The notes below the pieces were generated by a model. It made no database searches, was not told the DNA's origin, and was given only the letters and a program-made list of their open reading frames with translations. A stretch of DNA of 64,000 bases. It comes from Rufibacter immobilis (GTDB lineage Bacteria; Bacteroidota; Bacteroidia; Cytophagales; Hymenobacteraceae). The stretch lies in contig NZ_RJJE01000009.1 of assembly GCF_003721565.1 (NCBI RefSeq), positions 682,001 to 746,000 of the forward strand, in the 5' to 3' direction. How positions within the stretch are numbered: the first letter of the stretch is position 1; the number at the start of each line of letters is the position of its first letter. A program made the translations under genes and the position numbers. Shown here in pieces: positions 26,662 to 35,226 of this stretch.

Positions 26662-27878
26662 GCTGTGTTTGTCTTCTTGTCTGCCACCCAAATCTGAGGA
26701 GCGGCATGTGCCCCGTAACTGAACTTTTCCTGCACCAATGCGCCCGCCTGCGCCACTAGCCTGTGGTAGAGGGCGGGAGAGGTTGCCAACTTTACGCATT
26801 GTTGCATATGCTCCTCCGCTGTTTCGGCGGGTAAATAATGGACTTCTGGAACCAACTCTAACCCATACACAGACTCAGATGTGGCAATCACCGGCCGGCC
26901 GTACCACATGGCCTCAATCACTTTTAATTTAGTGCCTCCCCCCGCGTGTAAGGGGGCCACTACCATCCCGGCTTCTGCGTAGGCAGCCTCTAGAGAGGGA
27001 ATAGCTCCTAGAAATTGCACCCCTTTCTCCCTACGCAGGAAGCTCTGCAATTGCTCAGAAGCCTCATACCCCACCACCTGAAAAACCCAATCAGGATCAT
27101 TGCGGCGTAAAGGGCGGAGCACCTGCTGCACGAACCATGTCACGGCTTCTTCATTGGGGTAATGGTTAAGACTTCCTACAAACAGCACCTTTTTGTTAGC
27201 AGTGCTTTTGGGCAGTGGCTGGATAACACCAAACATCCGGTTGGGAAAAACCTGCACCTCAGCCCCTGGGAAACGCTCGTTTACAAGCCGTTGGTCTTCC
27301 CGGGAGCAGATATAGATTCTCTTGCACTGCGGCAACCTCTCCTGCTCCATCAATTTGAACTGTACCGCAGACATGTACCGTTGGAAGGCTTCCTTGTAAC
27401 GCCCTCCCTCAAAGAGCACGCGCGCTATTTTCTCAAACGTGGAGGATTCAATATCATCCAGATCCAGTTCTAGCAGGCGGGTCTGCGTAAGCTGTTGCAC
27501 ATAAAGAGCAAAATCACTGGTGTACAACCTGAAAGCTAAAATCTTGTCATAGGTTTTATCCTGAAACCGGCGCTGAAGGAATTCTTTATGCTCTGGACGC
27601 AAAGGCATCCAAAACAACACAAAAGCGCCTTTTACCGGCCTCACCACAAAGGACAACAGTGCTTTGCCCCATTCCACCCATCTCTGCCACTTGCGGTACC
27701 GCAACACCAGCTTTTCTGCTTTGCCTCCTGCTGCTGGGTGAGGAGAGATCAAGAAAAGTTCTACTGTATTTTCCTCTGAAAGCAAGGTCATCCATTGGTG
27801 GGCTCTTTTCTCCCTTCCCCCTCCATTCGCGTCTGGTAAGACCGGCGTAATAAACAGCACCTTTCCTTTTTTCTTCAT
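26658..27878 (-). CDS. glycosyltransferase (GT4-like)
   Basis: A 406-residue GT-B transferase. The N-terminal KVLFITPVLPDANGGGREKRAHQWMTLL carries the glycine-rich loop after the first strand; the C-terminal half shows KVLFVGSLNHYPNEEAVTWF, VQFLGAIPSLEAAYAEAGMVVAPLHAGGGTKLKVIEAMWYGRPVIAT and a closing VPEVHYLPAETAEEH. The pattern matches the family of PEP-CTERM/sugar transferases that handle surface polysaccharides. No signal peptide. It overlaps the next gene by four bases and lies 8 bp after the ABC exporter gene, so it is firmly in the operon. Specific sugar and acceptor unknown. Confidence 0.87.
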   Translation of the reverse strand: MKKKGKVLFITPVLPDANGGGREKRAHQWMTLLSEENTVELFLISPHPAAGGKAEKLVLRYRKWQRWVEWGKALLSFVVRPVKGAFVLFWMPLRPEHKEFLQRRFQDKTYDKILAFRLYTSDFALYVQQLTQTRLLELDLDDIESSTFEKIARVLFEGGRYKEAFQRYMSAVQFKLMEQERLPQCKRIYICSREDQRLVNERFPGAEVQVFPNRMFGVIQPLPKSTANKKVLFVGSLNHYPNEEAVTWFVQQVLRPLRRNDPDWVFQVVGYEASEQLQSFLRREKGVQFLGAIPSLEAAYAEAGMVVAPLHAGGGTKLKVIEAMWYGRPVIATSESVYGLELVPEVHYLPAETAEEHMQQCVKLATSPALYHRLVAQAGALVQEKFSYGAHAAPQIWVADKKTNTA

Positions 27879-27886
27879 ATGCTGCT

Positions 27887-29560
27887 TTATAACCGGCAGA
27901 ATTTAGTAGCATGCTGCTCTGCGGTAGACTGACGATGGGTAATGAATATTACTGCTCCTTGGCCCATGACTTGATTGATGTTAGCCATTACGGCTAACTC
28001 AGTACTCTCATCCAGAGCAGAGGTGGCTTCATCCAGGAACAATAAGAATGGCTGCCGGTAAAGAGCTCTGGCAATTCCGATGCGCTGCCTCTGACCTCCA
28101 GAAAACAAGACTCCGTTGTCCCCAATGGGAGTATCCAGACCCAGTGTTAGCTCCCCCACAAATTTATCTAACTGTGTAGCGGCTAATACCTGCCAAGCTA
28201 ACGCTTCATCAAATGCCTCCTGCCCAAACCGGATATTGTCCCGTACGCTGCCGCTCAACAAGGTAACTTCTTGCGGCACATAGGCCACAGGTAACTGATC
28301 TTTGCCAAGTGCAGGAGTTACCAGCACCTCTCCTTGGGTAGGCGGGATAAACCCAGCCGCCATCATTAAAAGGGTACTTTTCCCCCTACCGGTAGGACCC
28401 AACACTGCTATCCGATCTCCCTGGGCAATATCTAAAGAAACATTCTCCAGAATCATTTCTTCCGGGCGGTATCCAAAGCTCACCTGTTTGAGGTGCATCA
28501 GCAACTCAGGATGCTGCAAAACGGGTTTGTAGTAATTTTCCCTTTCCGCTCCCTGGTTAAGTTCCTTCCGGATAAGGGCAATGTTCATTACGCTGCCATC
28601 TAACTCTGTGAAGGTAGACATCAGCATAGCCATGGCCGGCACTATTCTTCTGGCCAGAATGGCAACTGTAGCCAGATTGGCAATTAGTTCATCTGAGGTA
28701 TAGTTGCCTACCACCACCGTTGCCAGCAGCCCCAGGGCAATGGCCAGAGTAAGGATCAATTCCAATACTATTCTGGGTATCTGGGGAAAAACCGACAGGT
28801 CTACCTTTGCCTTGCTTAGGCGGTTCAGCTCCATGTTGATCTCTTCCAGGAAATACGGGTTGACCTGGAAAATCTTCATCTCCCTGGACAGGCTGAAGCT
28901 CTCGTATAGTTTCTGGTAGAAGTTCTTCTGATGGTAGTCATGCCCTTTCACCGCCGTCTGCAACTTCCGTTTAAGATAACTTTTGGAGGTATAGGTGAAG
29001 AAAACCATGAGCGCAGCGCCGGTAATAGCCAGCACCGGTACTTTTACCACCGTAGCCGTTCCTAAGACGATCAATGTCACCAAAGCGCCAATCAGGTTAA
29101 ACAATACCTGGAAAGAGTAAGCCCCATCCAAGGCCGTGGCAGTGCAATGTTTTATACGTATGGCTTTCGTTTCTTTGGTATAGTCCAGCCACGGCAACGA
29201 CAGGTACTTTTCAATTAACCGCAGGGAAAAAGCCTGGAAGATGTCTTGGGTAAGGGTGCGGGTAGTTTTAATGGACAGGTATTCTACTCCCTGCCTTGCC
29301 AGCGTGAGCAAAACAAACACTGCAATGGTTATTCCCAGACTCCCTTCTCCTAGTTGTACTCCCAAGACAGCAGAAGTCCCGCCCTGCAAAACCATTAGCA
29401 TCACAAACAGCCAATAGGCTAATGCCAGATCCAGCAGGGGCATCATCACTACAAAGAGAATCGCCCAATACAGCTTCGCGTGCAGCGCCTCAGGAACGCC
29501 CTTGAGGATAGTGGCCAGCTTATCCAGCAAATTAAAATAAGGCTTCAATGAGAAAAACAT
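27887..29560 (-). CDS. ABC exporter half-transporter (fused permease and ATPase)
   Basis: A 557-residue type IV ABC exporter subunit. The six-helix membrane domain (about 20-320) is followed by an ATPase: Walker A GPTGRGKSTLL near 388, Q-loop AYVPQEV, signature LFSGGQRQRIGIARAL, Walker B FLLFLDEATSALD and switch His in FITHRQS. It would work as a homodimer. Among glycosyltransferases the best guess is a flippase for a lipid-linked oligosaccharide (PglK/MsbA-like), by context. It begins 6 bp after the OCH1-like gene and precedes two GT4 genes. Confidence 0.92.
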   Translation of the reverse strand: MFFSLKPYFNLLDKLATILKGVPEALHAKLYWAILFVVMMPLLDLALAYWLFVMLMVLQGGTSAVLGVQLGEGSLGITIAVFVLLTLARQGVEYLSIKTTRTLTQDIFQAFSLRLIEKYLSLPWLDYTKETKAIRIKHCTATALDGAYSFQVLFNLIGALVTLIVLGTATVVKVPVLAITGAALMVFFTYTSKSYLKRKLQTAVKGHDYHQKNFYQKLYESFSLSREMKIFQVNPYFLEEINMELNRLSKAKVDLSVFPQIPRIVLELILTLAIALGLLATVVVGNYTSDELIANLATVAILARRIVPAMAMLMSTFTELDGSVMNIALIRKELNQGAERENYYKPVLQHPELLMHLKQVSFGYRPEEMILENVSLDIAQGDRIAVLGPTGRGKSTLLMMAAGFIPPTQGEVLVTPALGKDQLPVAYVPQEVTLLSGSVRDNIRFGQEAFDEALAWQVLAATQLDKFVGELTLGLDTPIGDNGVLFSGGQRQRIGIARALYRQPFLLFLDEATSALDESTELAVMANINQVMGQGAVIFITHRQSTAEQHATKFCRL

Positions 29561-29566
29561 AGTACG

Positions 29567-30481
29567 CTAAAACTTAGATTTCAGGTAAAGCCACACCTTC
29601 TCCACTTGACCCTTCAGGTATTCTTTTCTGTATGCGGCCAATGAAACCTTCACCTCTGGAGGCATAAACTTGCGGGCAATGCGGGCGTACGTGGTATCTG
29701 CGAAGGCTACATACTCAGGAGTTAGCCGCCGATGGTGGAAATAGGTAAAGTCTGTCCGGCTGGGGCTCCACCAGAGATGGTTCCAGAGGTGCATGCTGTA
29801 CACCCCTTCTACATCTGTTACCTTATTGACAAATAGATCTCTGATGCCCTTCTTACTCCAGTCAAAAAAGAAGAAGGAGCGTTCAGGTTCCACATGTATG
29901 AGATTAACGTTCTCCTGGCTCAGCCGATAAGGCAGGAACGTAGAATGGGCGCTCCAGGTACCGTCAAACTCTTTCAGGGTTTGGTCTAGCCAAAGACGGA
30001 TAAAAGCGGAATCTTTTTCGGCCAGAATCCAGGCATTGCACAGAGAGCCTCCGGCTCTCACGGCTGCTTCCTGCCCCCAGTCTACTTTCTCCTTTCCCAT
30101 GACACAAGGTTTAGTGAAAAGATGCTCCGGGAGCCTGTTCACAAAAAGGGAGTCAATATCGGCGTAAACACCGCCATACTTGAGCAGCACCTCCAGCCGG
30201 ACGATGTCTGCTAAATGCGCATACCTGAAGCTTTCAATTTGCTGGTTCTGGTAAGAGAACTGTTTCACAAAATCACTCTCCTCCACCGGGTTCAGGATCA
30301 GGAAAGGCTTGATTCTGTCCCACCACTCACCGTAAGGCAGGTGTTTGAAGTGAAAATAGATAGCTTCTGGTTTATTTACTTCTAGACAGGAAGCCAGGCA
30401 GAGGTAATAAGCCAGATGAAAGGGCTCAGTTTGCGGGCGCAAGCCAAAGACAAAGTGATATATGTTAGGTACTCTATTCAT
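29567..30481 (-). CDS. glycosyltransferase with DXD motif (GT32/OCH1-like)
   Basis: The ATG at 30481 (MNRVPNIYHFVFGLRPQTEPF; 304 residues) matches the family; the longer frame would overlap the upstream transferase. The catalytic block ADIVRLEVLLKYGGVYADID.. contains the YADID DXD motif that binds the metal and the nucleotide sugar. HSTFLPYRLSQENVNLIHVEPERSFFFFDW and YSMHLWNHLWW follow. GT32 enzymes are inverting or retaining GT-A transferases that often add hexoses or phosphosugars to surface glycans. Third gene of the operon; substrate unknown. Confidence 0.87.
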   Translation of the reverse strand: MNRVPNIYHFVFGLRPQTEPFHLAYYLCLASCLEVNKPEAIYFHFKHLPYGEWWDRIKPFLILNPVEESDFVKQFSYQNQQIESFRYAHLADIVRLEVLLKYGGVYADIDSLFVNRLPEHLFTKPCVMGKEKVDWGQEAAVRAGGSLCNAWILAEKDSAFIRLWLDQTLKEFDGTWSAHSTFLPYRLSQENVNLIHVEPERSFFFFDWSKKGIRDLFVNKVTDVEGVYSMHLWNHLWWSPSRTDFTYFHHRRLTPEYVAFADTTYARIARKFMPPEVKVSLAAYRKEYLKGQVEKVWLYLKSKF

Positions 30482-30500
30482 AAAAGGAAGAAACTCTCCG

Positions 30501-31727
30501 TTAATCTGAGAGTTTAAATGATTTCTTTTCTGGAGCGGCAACACCCAGTGCCCGCAAACATCTGGCAGCAATTGCCTCCGCACTGAAATTGGAAGAAACA
30601 TGCTGCCGCAGTTGCTTTCCTTGTTCCCGGGCGCTACTTGCCTGCTCAAAGATGTGGCGCATGGTCTTACGGGCCGCCGGTAGATTCACGTTTGCCCACT
30701 TTTGGTTTGAACTGTAAGACTCCTGCCCAAACGCAGTCTGCACCGGTACCAAACTACAGTCTAGTAGATAGGACATATGAGGAGGAAGATAGTCTAAAGC
30801 CCCTCCATAGGCGGTGATGGCTACCGGTTTGCCAAACCAGGCAGCTTCATAGGCTCCCATTCCCCAGCCCTCGCCACGGGTAAACGAAATAAAGCAGTCT
30901 CCTCTCTTATGCAGCAGCGCTACTTCCTGGCTGGTTAATTCTTTACATAAGTGGTAGATTTTGGCTCCTTGAGGTGAAACCAGGTTCTTGAAGGCGGCGG
31001 AGGCTTCTCCAAAACCTTTCCGGAACAATTTATTCCATCTTCTTTTGTAAGCGCTGGTCCAGTCTATCCGGCCAGTCTTTACAAGTAAAGCCACTTTCTC
31101 GTGTTTGGAAAATTCCTGCTTGAATGCCTCAATCAATAACCAGGGAGCTTTCCGTTCATTCCATACCCCAATACTGTAGAACAGGAAATCATCTTGCACT
31201 TTCTCCAAAACGTGTTCCAATGCTCTGGAGGCCTTACCTTCTGCAACTCCTTCAAACTCTGAAACGTGTGGCAATACTTCTATCTGGACGGTAACTCCGC
31301 TTTTCTGAAAGACTTCTTTGTTCCAGTGGCTCGTGACAAATAAACCGTCCAGTTGATTTAGCAGCGCAGGCCAATGCACGGGAAGCTGGTCTGTCTCCCA
31401 GGTGGTATACCCCCATACTTTGGCCTGTTGGCTTCTCTGCTTGGCAGCCCTAATCCAATAAGGGTAATATTCAGGAACCGTGTGAATGATGTGGAACTCA
31501 GAAGGAGAAGCAGATTGGGCAGGCTCTGAAGTGACCTGGATACCCCCTTCTTCTGGCTTACCCGGCAAAATACCCGTAAAATGCACAGGAACGCCCGCCC
31601 GCCGCAAGGCCTGTACCATTGAATGGGCTGCCACGCCATATCCGGTTGATTCGCTAAAACCAATATAGTGAACTTCGGGAAACGCTTCTTGCCGCTGTTC
31701 GGCCGCCTTATTGCTGATTAGTCCCAC
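30501..31727 (-). CDS. glycosyltransferase (GT-B, family 1/4-like)
   Basis: A 408-residue GT-B transferase. VHYIGFSESTGYGVAAHSMVQALRRAGV near the N-terminus is the acceptor-side glycine loop. YTTWETDQLPVHWPALLNQLDGLFVTSHWNKEVF, PHVSEFEG, FYSIGVWNERKAPWLLIEAF and the donor-side CFISFTRGEGWGMGAYEAAWFGKPVAITAYGG complete the fold. The C-terminus ends EKKSFKLSD. The annotated start overlaps the upstream GT2 gene by ten bases. Role: one sugar addition in the glycan built by this operon. Confidence 0.87.
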   Translation of the reverse strand: MGLISNKAAEQRQEAFPEVHYIGFSESTGYGVAAHSMVQALRRAGVPVHFTGILPGKPEEGGIQVTSEPAQSASPSEFHIIHTVPEYYPYWIRAAKQRSQQAKVWGYTTWETDQLPVHWPALLNQLDGLFVTSHWNKEVFQKSGVTVQIEVLPHVSEFEGVAEGKASRALEHVLEKVQDDFLFYSIGVWNERKAPWLLIEAFKQEFSKHEKVALLVKTGRIDWTSAYKRRWNKLFRKGFGEASAAFKNLVSPQGAKIYHLCKELTSQEVALLHKRGDCFISFTRGEGWGMGAYEAAWFGKPVAITAYGGALDYLPPHMSYLLDCSLVPVQTAFGQESYSSNQKWANVNLPAARKTMRHIFEQASSAREQGKQLRQHVSSNFSAEAIAARCLRALGVAAPEKKSFKLSD

Positions 31728-32659
31728 GATTTCGACTTAAGAATGACAGGTTCGTCAAAGAAAGATTCAGAGGGGGCTGGCGCTGGAAACGGCTTCTGGG
31801 GTAATTGAAAGCCATGCTTTGCTGCATTACCCCATAAACCGTCACATAGGCCCAAACCTGTCAGTAAAGCATGCTGCCTGCGGGTTCCGGAAAACCGAAA
31901 GAACTTGGAAATGAAGGCTACCCAGTACCGGGTAAGGTAAAAGATGGCCCACACCCCGAAGTGCGTCTGTATCACTTTCCCAAATCCATAGGAATAGCCG
32001 TATTCCCGCCTCAGGTAGGCTGCGGAGTAAGGAGGATTTACCCTTGGGTGCAGAATCTGTACATCGGCATCAAACAAGATAGTGATGTTCTGTTTTAACG
32101 CACGGATGGCTAGTTCATAGGATTCAGAAGAGAAATTCTTTCCACCGGGACCAAAGTCTTCATTGAAGCCAGCCAACTTTTGAAAAACCTCCCGTTTCAC
32201 GAAAAAGGCCGGCTCAGACACTTTCCCAATCAGGTTGAATAAATTTACCTTACATCGTTTCTGGTAAAACCTGTTGAGAGGAACTCCCTCAAAATCCAGC
32301 ACCGTACCCGTGATTACCTCAGGTCCCGAACGCCCGAATGCTTCCTGCACTTTAAGCAGTGTATCAGGTGTATAGACACAATCATCATCTGGGAAACCAA
32401 TCCACCTGCCCGCTGCATGGCTGGCTCCTACATTGCGGGCTTTACTGGCATTCTTCTGCTTTATCTTAAGGTGCTTGAGCCTGATGCGGTTGGAGTAAGA
32501 ATGGATTATAGGAACAAGCCTGTCATCTTCATTTTGGTCCACCACTATCACTTCAAAGGTTATTCCGGATAGATGAACCACTGACTGCAAGAACTTCCTG
32601 ACCTCCTCTTTTCTTCCCACGGTAGCCATCACCAATGAGAAGAGTACTTCTTCCTTCAT
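31718..32659 (-). CDS. glycosyltransferase family 2
   Basis: A 313-residue GT-A transferase, first gene of the operon. FSLVMATVGRKEEVRKFLQSV starts the Rossmann-like fold; FEVIVVDQNEDDRL, NASKARNVGASHAAGRWIGFPDDDCVYTP (with the DDD/DXD metal motif) and the acceptor region ETSYELAIRALKQ-like SESYELAIRALKQNITILFD follow. The C-terminal part holds an amphipathic or membrane-associated segment (GVWAIFYLTRYWVAFISKFF). It is likely to work at the cytoplasmic membrane. The gene-free 410 bp upstream should contain the operon promoter. Confidence 0.9.
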   Translation of the reverse strand: MKEEVLFSLVMATVGRKEEVRKFLQSVVHLSGITFEVIVVDQNEDDRLVPIIHSYSNRIRLKHLKIKQKNASKARNVGASHAAGRWIGFPDDDCVYTPDTLLKVQEAFGRSGPEVITGTVLDFEGVPLNRFYQKRCKVNLFNLIGKVSEPAFFVKREVFQKLAGFNEDFGPGGKNFSSESYELAIRALKQNITILFDADVQILHPRVNPPYSAAYLRREYGYSYGFGKVIQTHFGVWAIFYLTRYWVAFISKFFRFSGTRRQHALLTGLGLCDGLWGNAAKHGFQLPQKPFPAPAPSESFFDEPVILKSKSWD

Positions 32660-33010
32660 TTAAGGTAATATTCACAAAGTAAATCAGGCTGCAAATTAAT
32701 GGAAAGCTCTCTGGTAAACTAGTTAAACCGTTCTAAAGCAGGAAGCTTTTCCTAAAGAGCGCCCTCCCACACCATTGGTTGGCCTCCCATTTTCCACAAC
32801 GTTCCAATGCATCACATTCTAACTTCTGAGTCAGAGCTATTGGTACCCAGCAGGAAACACAGAAGCCACTCGTTCGTGCTTGAGGAGCAACGGCTGCTTG
32901 ATGCAACCTGAAAACTCAGTACAGGCCCGTGGTGGTTTTACACTTCTGTTTTAAGGCAAATTCTGGAAAAAGAGCCGCTAAACGCATCTTTGTGTTTTTG
33001 GATACATACA
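32660..33010. other. intergenic region upstream of the glycosyltransferase operon
   Basis: No gene seen. It should carry the operon promoter on the minus strand; I could not pick a convincing -33/-7 pair. Repeat copy 14 (32946-32985) lies in it. Confidence 0.5.
32946..32985 (+). repeat. intergenic repeat, copy 14 (asymmetric)
   Basis: CTGTTTTAAGGCAAATTCTGG then AAAAAGAGCCGCTAAACGC, upstream of copy 15 and in the same orientation. Confidence 0.8.
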
Positions 33011-33050
33011 AAAGCAAGGGGCTTCTCTTTCTGGAGAAGCCCCTTGCTTT
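33011..33050 (-). terminator. terminator after the VOC/SnoaL gene
   Basis: A 17-bp perfect stem, AAAGCAAGGGGCTTCTC and its complement, with loop TTTCTG. It lies just past the minus-strand gene that ends at 33074, and between two asymmetric repeat copies. Confidence 0.9.
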
Positions 33051-33062
33051 ATACTGATACTT

Positions 33063-33102
33063 CTGTTTTAAGCCTAATTCTTGGAAAACACCCCCGAAAC
33101 GC
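33063..33102 (+). repeat. intergenic repeat, copy 15 (asymmetric), forming a gene's C-terminus
   Basis: CTGTTTTAAGCCTAATTCTTGG then AAAACACCCCCGAAACGC. Its right part is translated on the minus strand as the last residues of the VOC/SnoaL protein. Confidence 0.8.
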
Positions 33103-33874
33103 TCTTCAGCATTACGGCTCTGGAAAGGGTTGGCCCGCCCCAGACCGCTATCTCAGTGCAAAGGCCGGCAGGATTGAACCGCAGAGCTAACATGGCGCTA
33201 TACACTACGTTTTCTGAGACACCCCAGGCACCTTCTACCTGGGCGTACCCCACATTGCCCTGCACTCCCACCAAGGAATAGGAGATATTAGCGTAAACGC
33301 CTAACGCTATCTCCAGGTGCTGCCTTACCTTGGCAGGGCCAAAGACCGGCGCAGCAAACGGCGATTCCAGCAGCCGCACGTCTGCCGAGAACAGTTCTTG
33401 CAGAGAAGCCGTATCATTGTCTCCTAAAGCCGTTTGTACGGCGTCTAACCAAGAGGTGAAACGGACTTCTGTGAGAAAATGCTTGTATTTGCTCTCCGCC
33501 AGGCGCCAGTCTGGATTTACGCGGCTTTCACCGGCATGGTACAGACAGATACGGTTCCCCGACGAATCCCGCAGATAGGCTTCCCGCCACCCCCACGGCT
33601 GGTCTTTAGGATCCTGCTCAAAGGCATAGCCCTGCTCCTTGAGGGACGCCACCTGGCCATCTAGCCGGGCGCACTCAAAATATACCGTAGTGCCAGTAGT
33701 GGAATTCACGTCCTCCCGCAAGTGCACAGAGAACGTAGAGAGCCCGTCTGGGCAAACAAAACGGGCGTAATGGGGGCTCTGCACAATCAGGTGCAACCCC
33801 AGCCCTTTGTAGAAAGCAACCGCTTCCGCTACATTCTGCACAGAAACCATTACTTGATTCAATGCCAAACTCAT
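33074..33874 (-). CDS. VOC (glyoxalase-like) plus SnoaL-like fusion protein
   Basis: A 266-residue two-domain protein with no signal. Residues 1-118 form a VOC/glyoxalase-bleomycin resistance domain (LNQVMVSVQNVAEAVAFYKGLGLHL, VYFECARLDGQVASLKEQGYAF, AYLRDSSGNRICLYHAGE). Residues about 125-255 form a SnoaL/NTF2-like domain (FTSWLDAVQTALGDNDTASLQ, LFSADVRLLESPFAAPVFGP). The function is unclear; such fusions are usually annotated as glyoxalase family proteins. It starts 18 bp after the ahpD-like gene, which suggests a role in oxidative stress. The last residues SVSGVFSKN come from repeat copy 15, where a TAG present in other copies reads TCG. Confidence 0.82.
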   Translation of the reverse strand: MSLALNQVMVSVQNVAEAVAFYKGLGLHLIVQSPHYARFVCPDGLSTFSVHLREDVNSTTGTTVYFECARLDGQVASLKEQGYAFEQDPKDQPWGWREAYLRDSSGNRICLYHAGESRVNPDWRLAESKYKHFLTEVRFTSWLDAVQTALGDNDTASLQELFSADVRLLESPFAAPVFGPAKVRQHLEIALGVYANISYSLVGVQGNVGYAQVEGAWGVSENVVYSAMLALRFNPAGLCTEIAVWGGPTLSRAVMLKSVSGVFSKN

Positions 33875-33892
33875 GGCCTAAAAATTAAAATA

Positions 33893-34477
33893 TTAACGGA
33901 TGACCTTGCTCACCCCCACCACCACGGCGGCAATGCGCACGGCATCAAATATACGCTGCTCAGAAGCGCCCAGCTTGCGCACGCTCTCCTCATGCGAGGT
34001 CACGCAACGCTCACAGCCATTGATGGCCGAGATTGCCAGACTCACCAGCTCAAAGAATTCTTTGCCGGTCACGGGGTTCATCATGATGTTCATCTTTACT
34101 TTAGCTGGGGCCGACTCATAGAAGTCTGTGTGCATGAAGTGCTTGAAGCGGTACAGAATATTGTTGGTGCTTAACAAAGAAGTAACCGCTACAGCCTCGG
34201 CCAGCTCCGCATCAGTAGCGCCCTGGGCAGCCGCCAGGGTTCTAAACGCCTCGGTCAACGTGTTGTTCTCTTCGTTCACCGCCGCAGACAGCGCAATCAG
34301 GTAGGCCTCCTTGGGCGTCAGGTTCTCAGACTGAAGAGAAGTTTTGAGGTTGATGCGGAGGTCTTTCAGATATTTGGAGTCGCCGGTTACCAGTTGGTCC
34401 AGGCGTGCGAAAGCTTGGCCGGAAAGACCTAAGTCTCTCAGGAAATCTTGTTGGGTTTCTTGGATTACAGAAAGCAT
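33893..34477 (-). CDS. ahpD: alkyl hydroperoxide reductase AhpD-like (carboxymuconolactone decarboxylase family)
   Basis: A 194-residue AhpD-type protein. The redox motif is NGCERCVTSHEESV with Cys155, Cys158 and His162, and Glu143 lies 12 residues before the first Cys. This is the same E-x11-C-x2-C-x3-H spacing as M. tuberculosis AhpD. AhpD regenerates AhpC via lipoamide in that organism. It follows ahpC on the minus strand by 139 bp and is followed by the VOC/SnoaL gene 18 bp on, so the three likely share a transcript under oxidative control. Cytoplasmic. Confidence 0.88.
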   Translation of the reverse strand: MLSVIQETQQDFLRDLGLSGQAFARLDQLVTGDSKYLKDLRINLKTSLQSENLTPKEAYLIALSAAVNEENNTLTEAFRTLAAAQGATDAELAEAVAVTSLLSTNNILYRFKHFMHTDFYESAPAKVKMNIMMNPVTGKEFFELVSLAISAINGCERCVTSHEESVRKLGASEQRIFDAVRIAAVVVGVSKVIR

Positions 34478-34616
34478 GGTTGGAGTAGATGGTTGGGCCG
34501 AAGGGCAGACAGAGAAACCTCGCCTGCCTTTCAGACCAGAGAAGTAGATTGCCTTTGGAGGCCGGGGACAGCAACCGCCGCCGCCCGGCCATCCGCAGGC
34601 TCCCCTTTATGAAAAC

Positions 34617-35174
34617 TTAAGCAGTGAGAGTGGCTTCGCCTTTTTTCCAGTTGCAAGGGCAGAGCTCATCGGTTTGCAGGGCATCCAGCACGCGCAGCAC
34701 CTCGGCTACGTTACGCCCAACGTTCAGGTCGTTCACGCTCACCCATCTAATGATGCCTTGCGGGTCTACAATGTAGGTAACACGGTACGCTACTTTCTCC
34801 TCTTCGCTCAGGATACCCAGATCTTCGGCCAGCGATTTAGAAGTATCTGCCAACATGGGGAACCGAAGGCCGCGCAGGTCTTCATGGTCGCGGCGCCAGG
34901 CTACGTGCACAAACTCAGAGTCAGTGGAGGCGCCAATCAGTTGGGCGTCGCGGTCACGGAACTCGTCATAGTTTTTGTTGAATTCGGCAATCTCAGTGGG
35001 GCACACAAAGGTGAAATCTTTGGGCCACCAGAACATCACCAGCCACTGGTCGTTCTCGCGGTGCTCTTGCTCGGTGATGGTTCTAAACTCTTGGTCCTTC
35101 TCTAAAGAAACAACAGCTTTTTTGGAAAAGGCAGGGAATTCTGCCCCAACAGATAGTACTCGGTTAAGTGACAT
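34617..35174 (-). CDS. ahpC: peroxiredoxin AhpC (mycobacterial-type, three cysteines)
   Basis: A 185-residue 2-Cys peroxiredoxin that reduces H2O2 and organic hydroperoxides. The peroxidatic Cys58 is in DFTFVCPTEIAEF, and the C-terminal DELCPCNWKKGE holds Cys172 and Cys174. Three cysteines in these positions, without an AhpF gene nearby but with an AhpD-like partner, is the M. tuberculosis pattern. VGASTDS-like IGASTDSEFVHVAWRR and FPMLADTSKSLAEDLGIL are standard blocks. It follows dps on the minus strand with about 52 bp between. Confidence 0.93.
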   Translation of the reverse strand: MSLNRVLSVGAEFPAFSKKAVVSLEKDQEFRTITEQEHRENDQWLVMFWWPKDFTFVCPTEIAEFNKNYDEFRDRDAQLIGASTDSEFVHVAWRRDHEDLRGLRFPMLADTSKSLAEDLGILSEEEKVAYRVTYIVDPQGIIRWVSVNDLNVGRNVAEVLRVLDALQTDELCPCNWKKGEATLTA

Positions 35175-35226
35175 TATGTAGAAATTAAAAGGTAATAAAG
35201 GGTTGTAGTAGTGCTTTGGGTATGGG

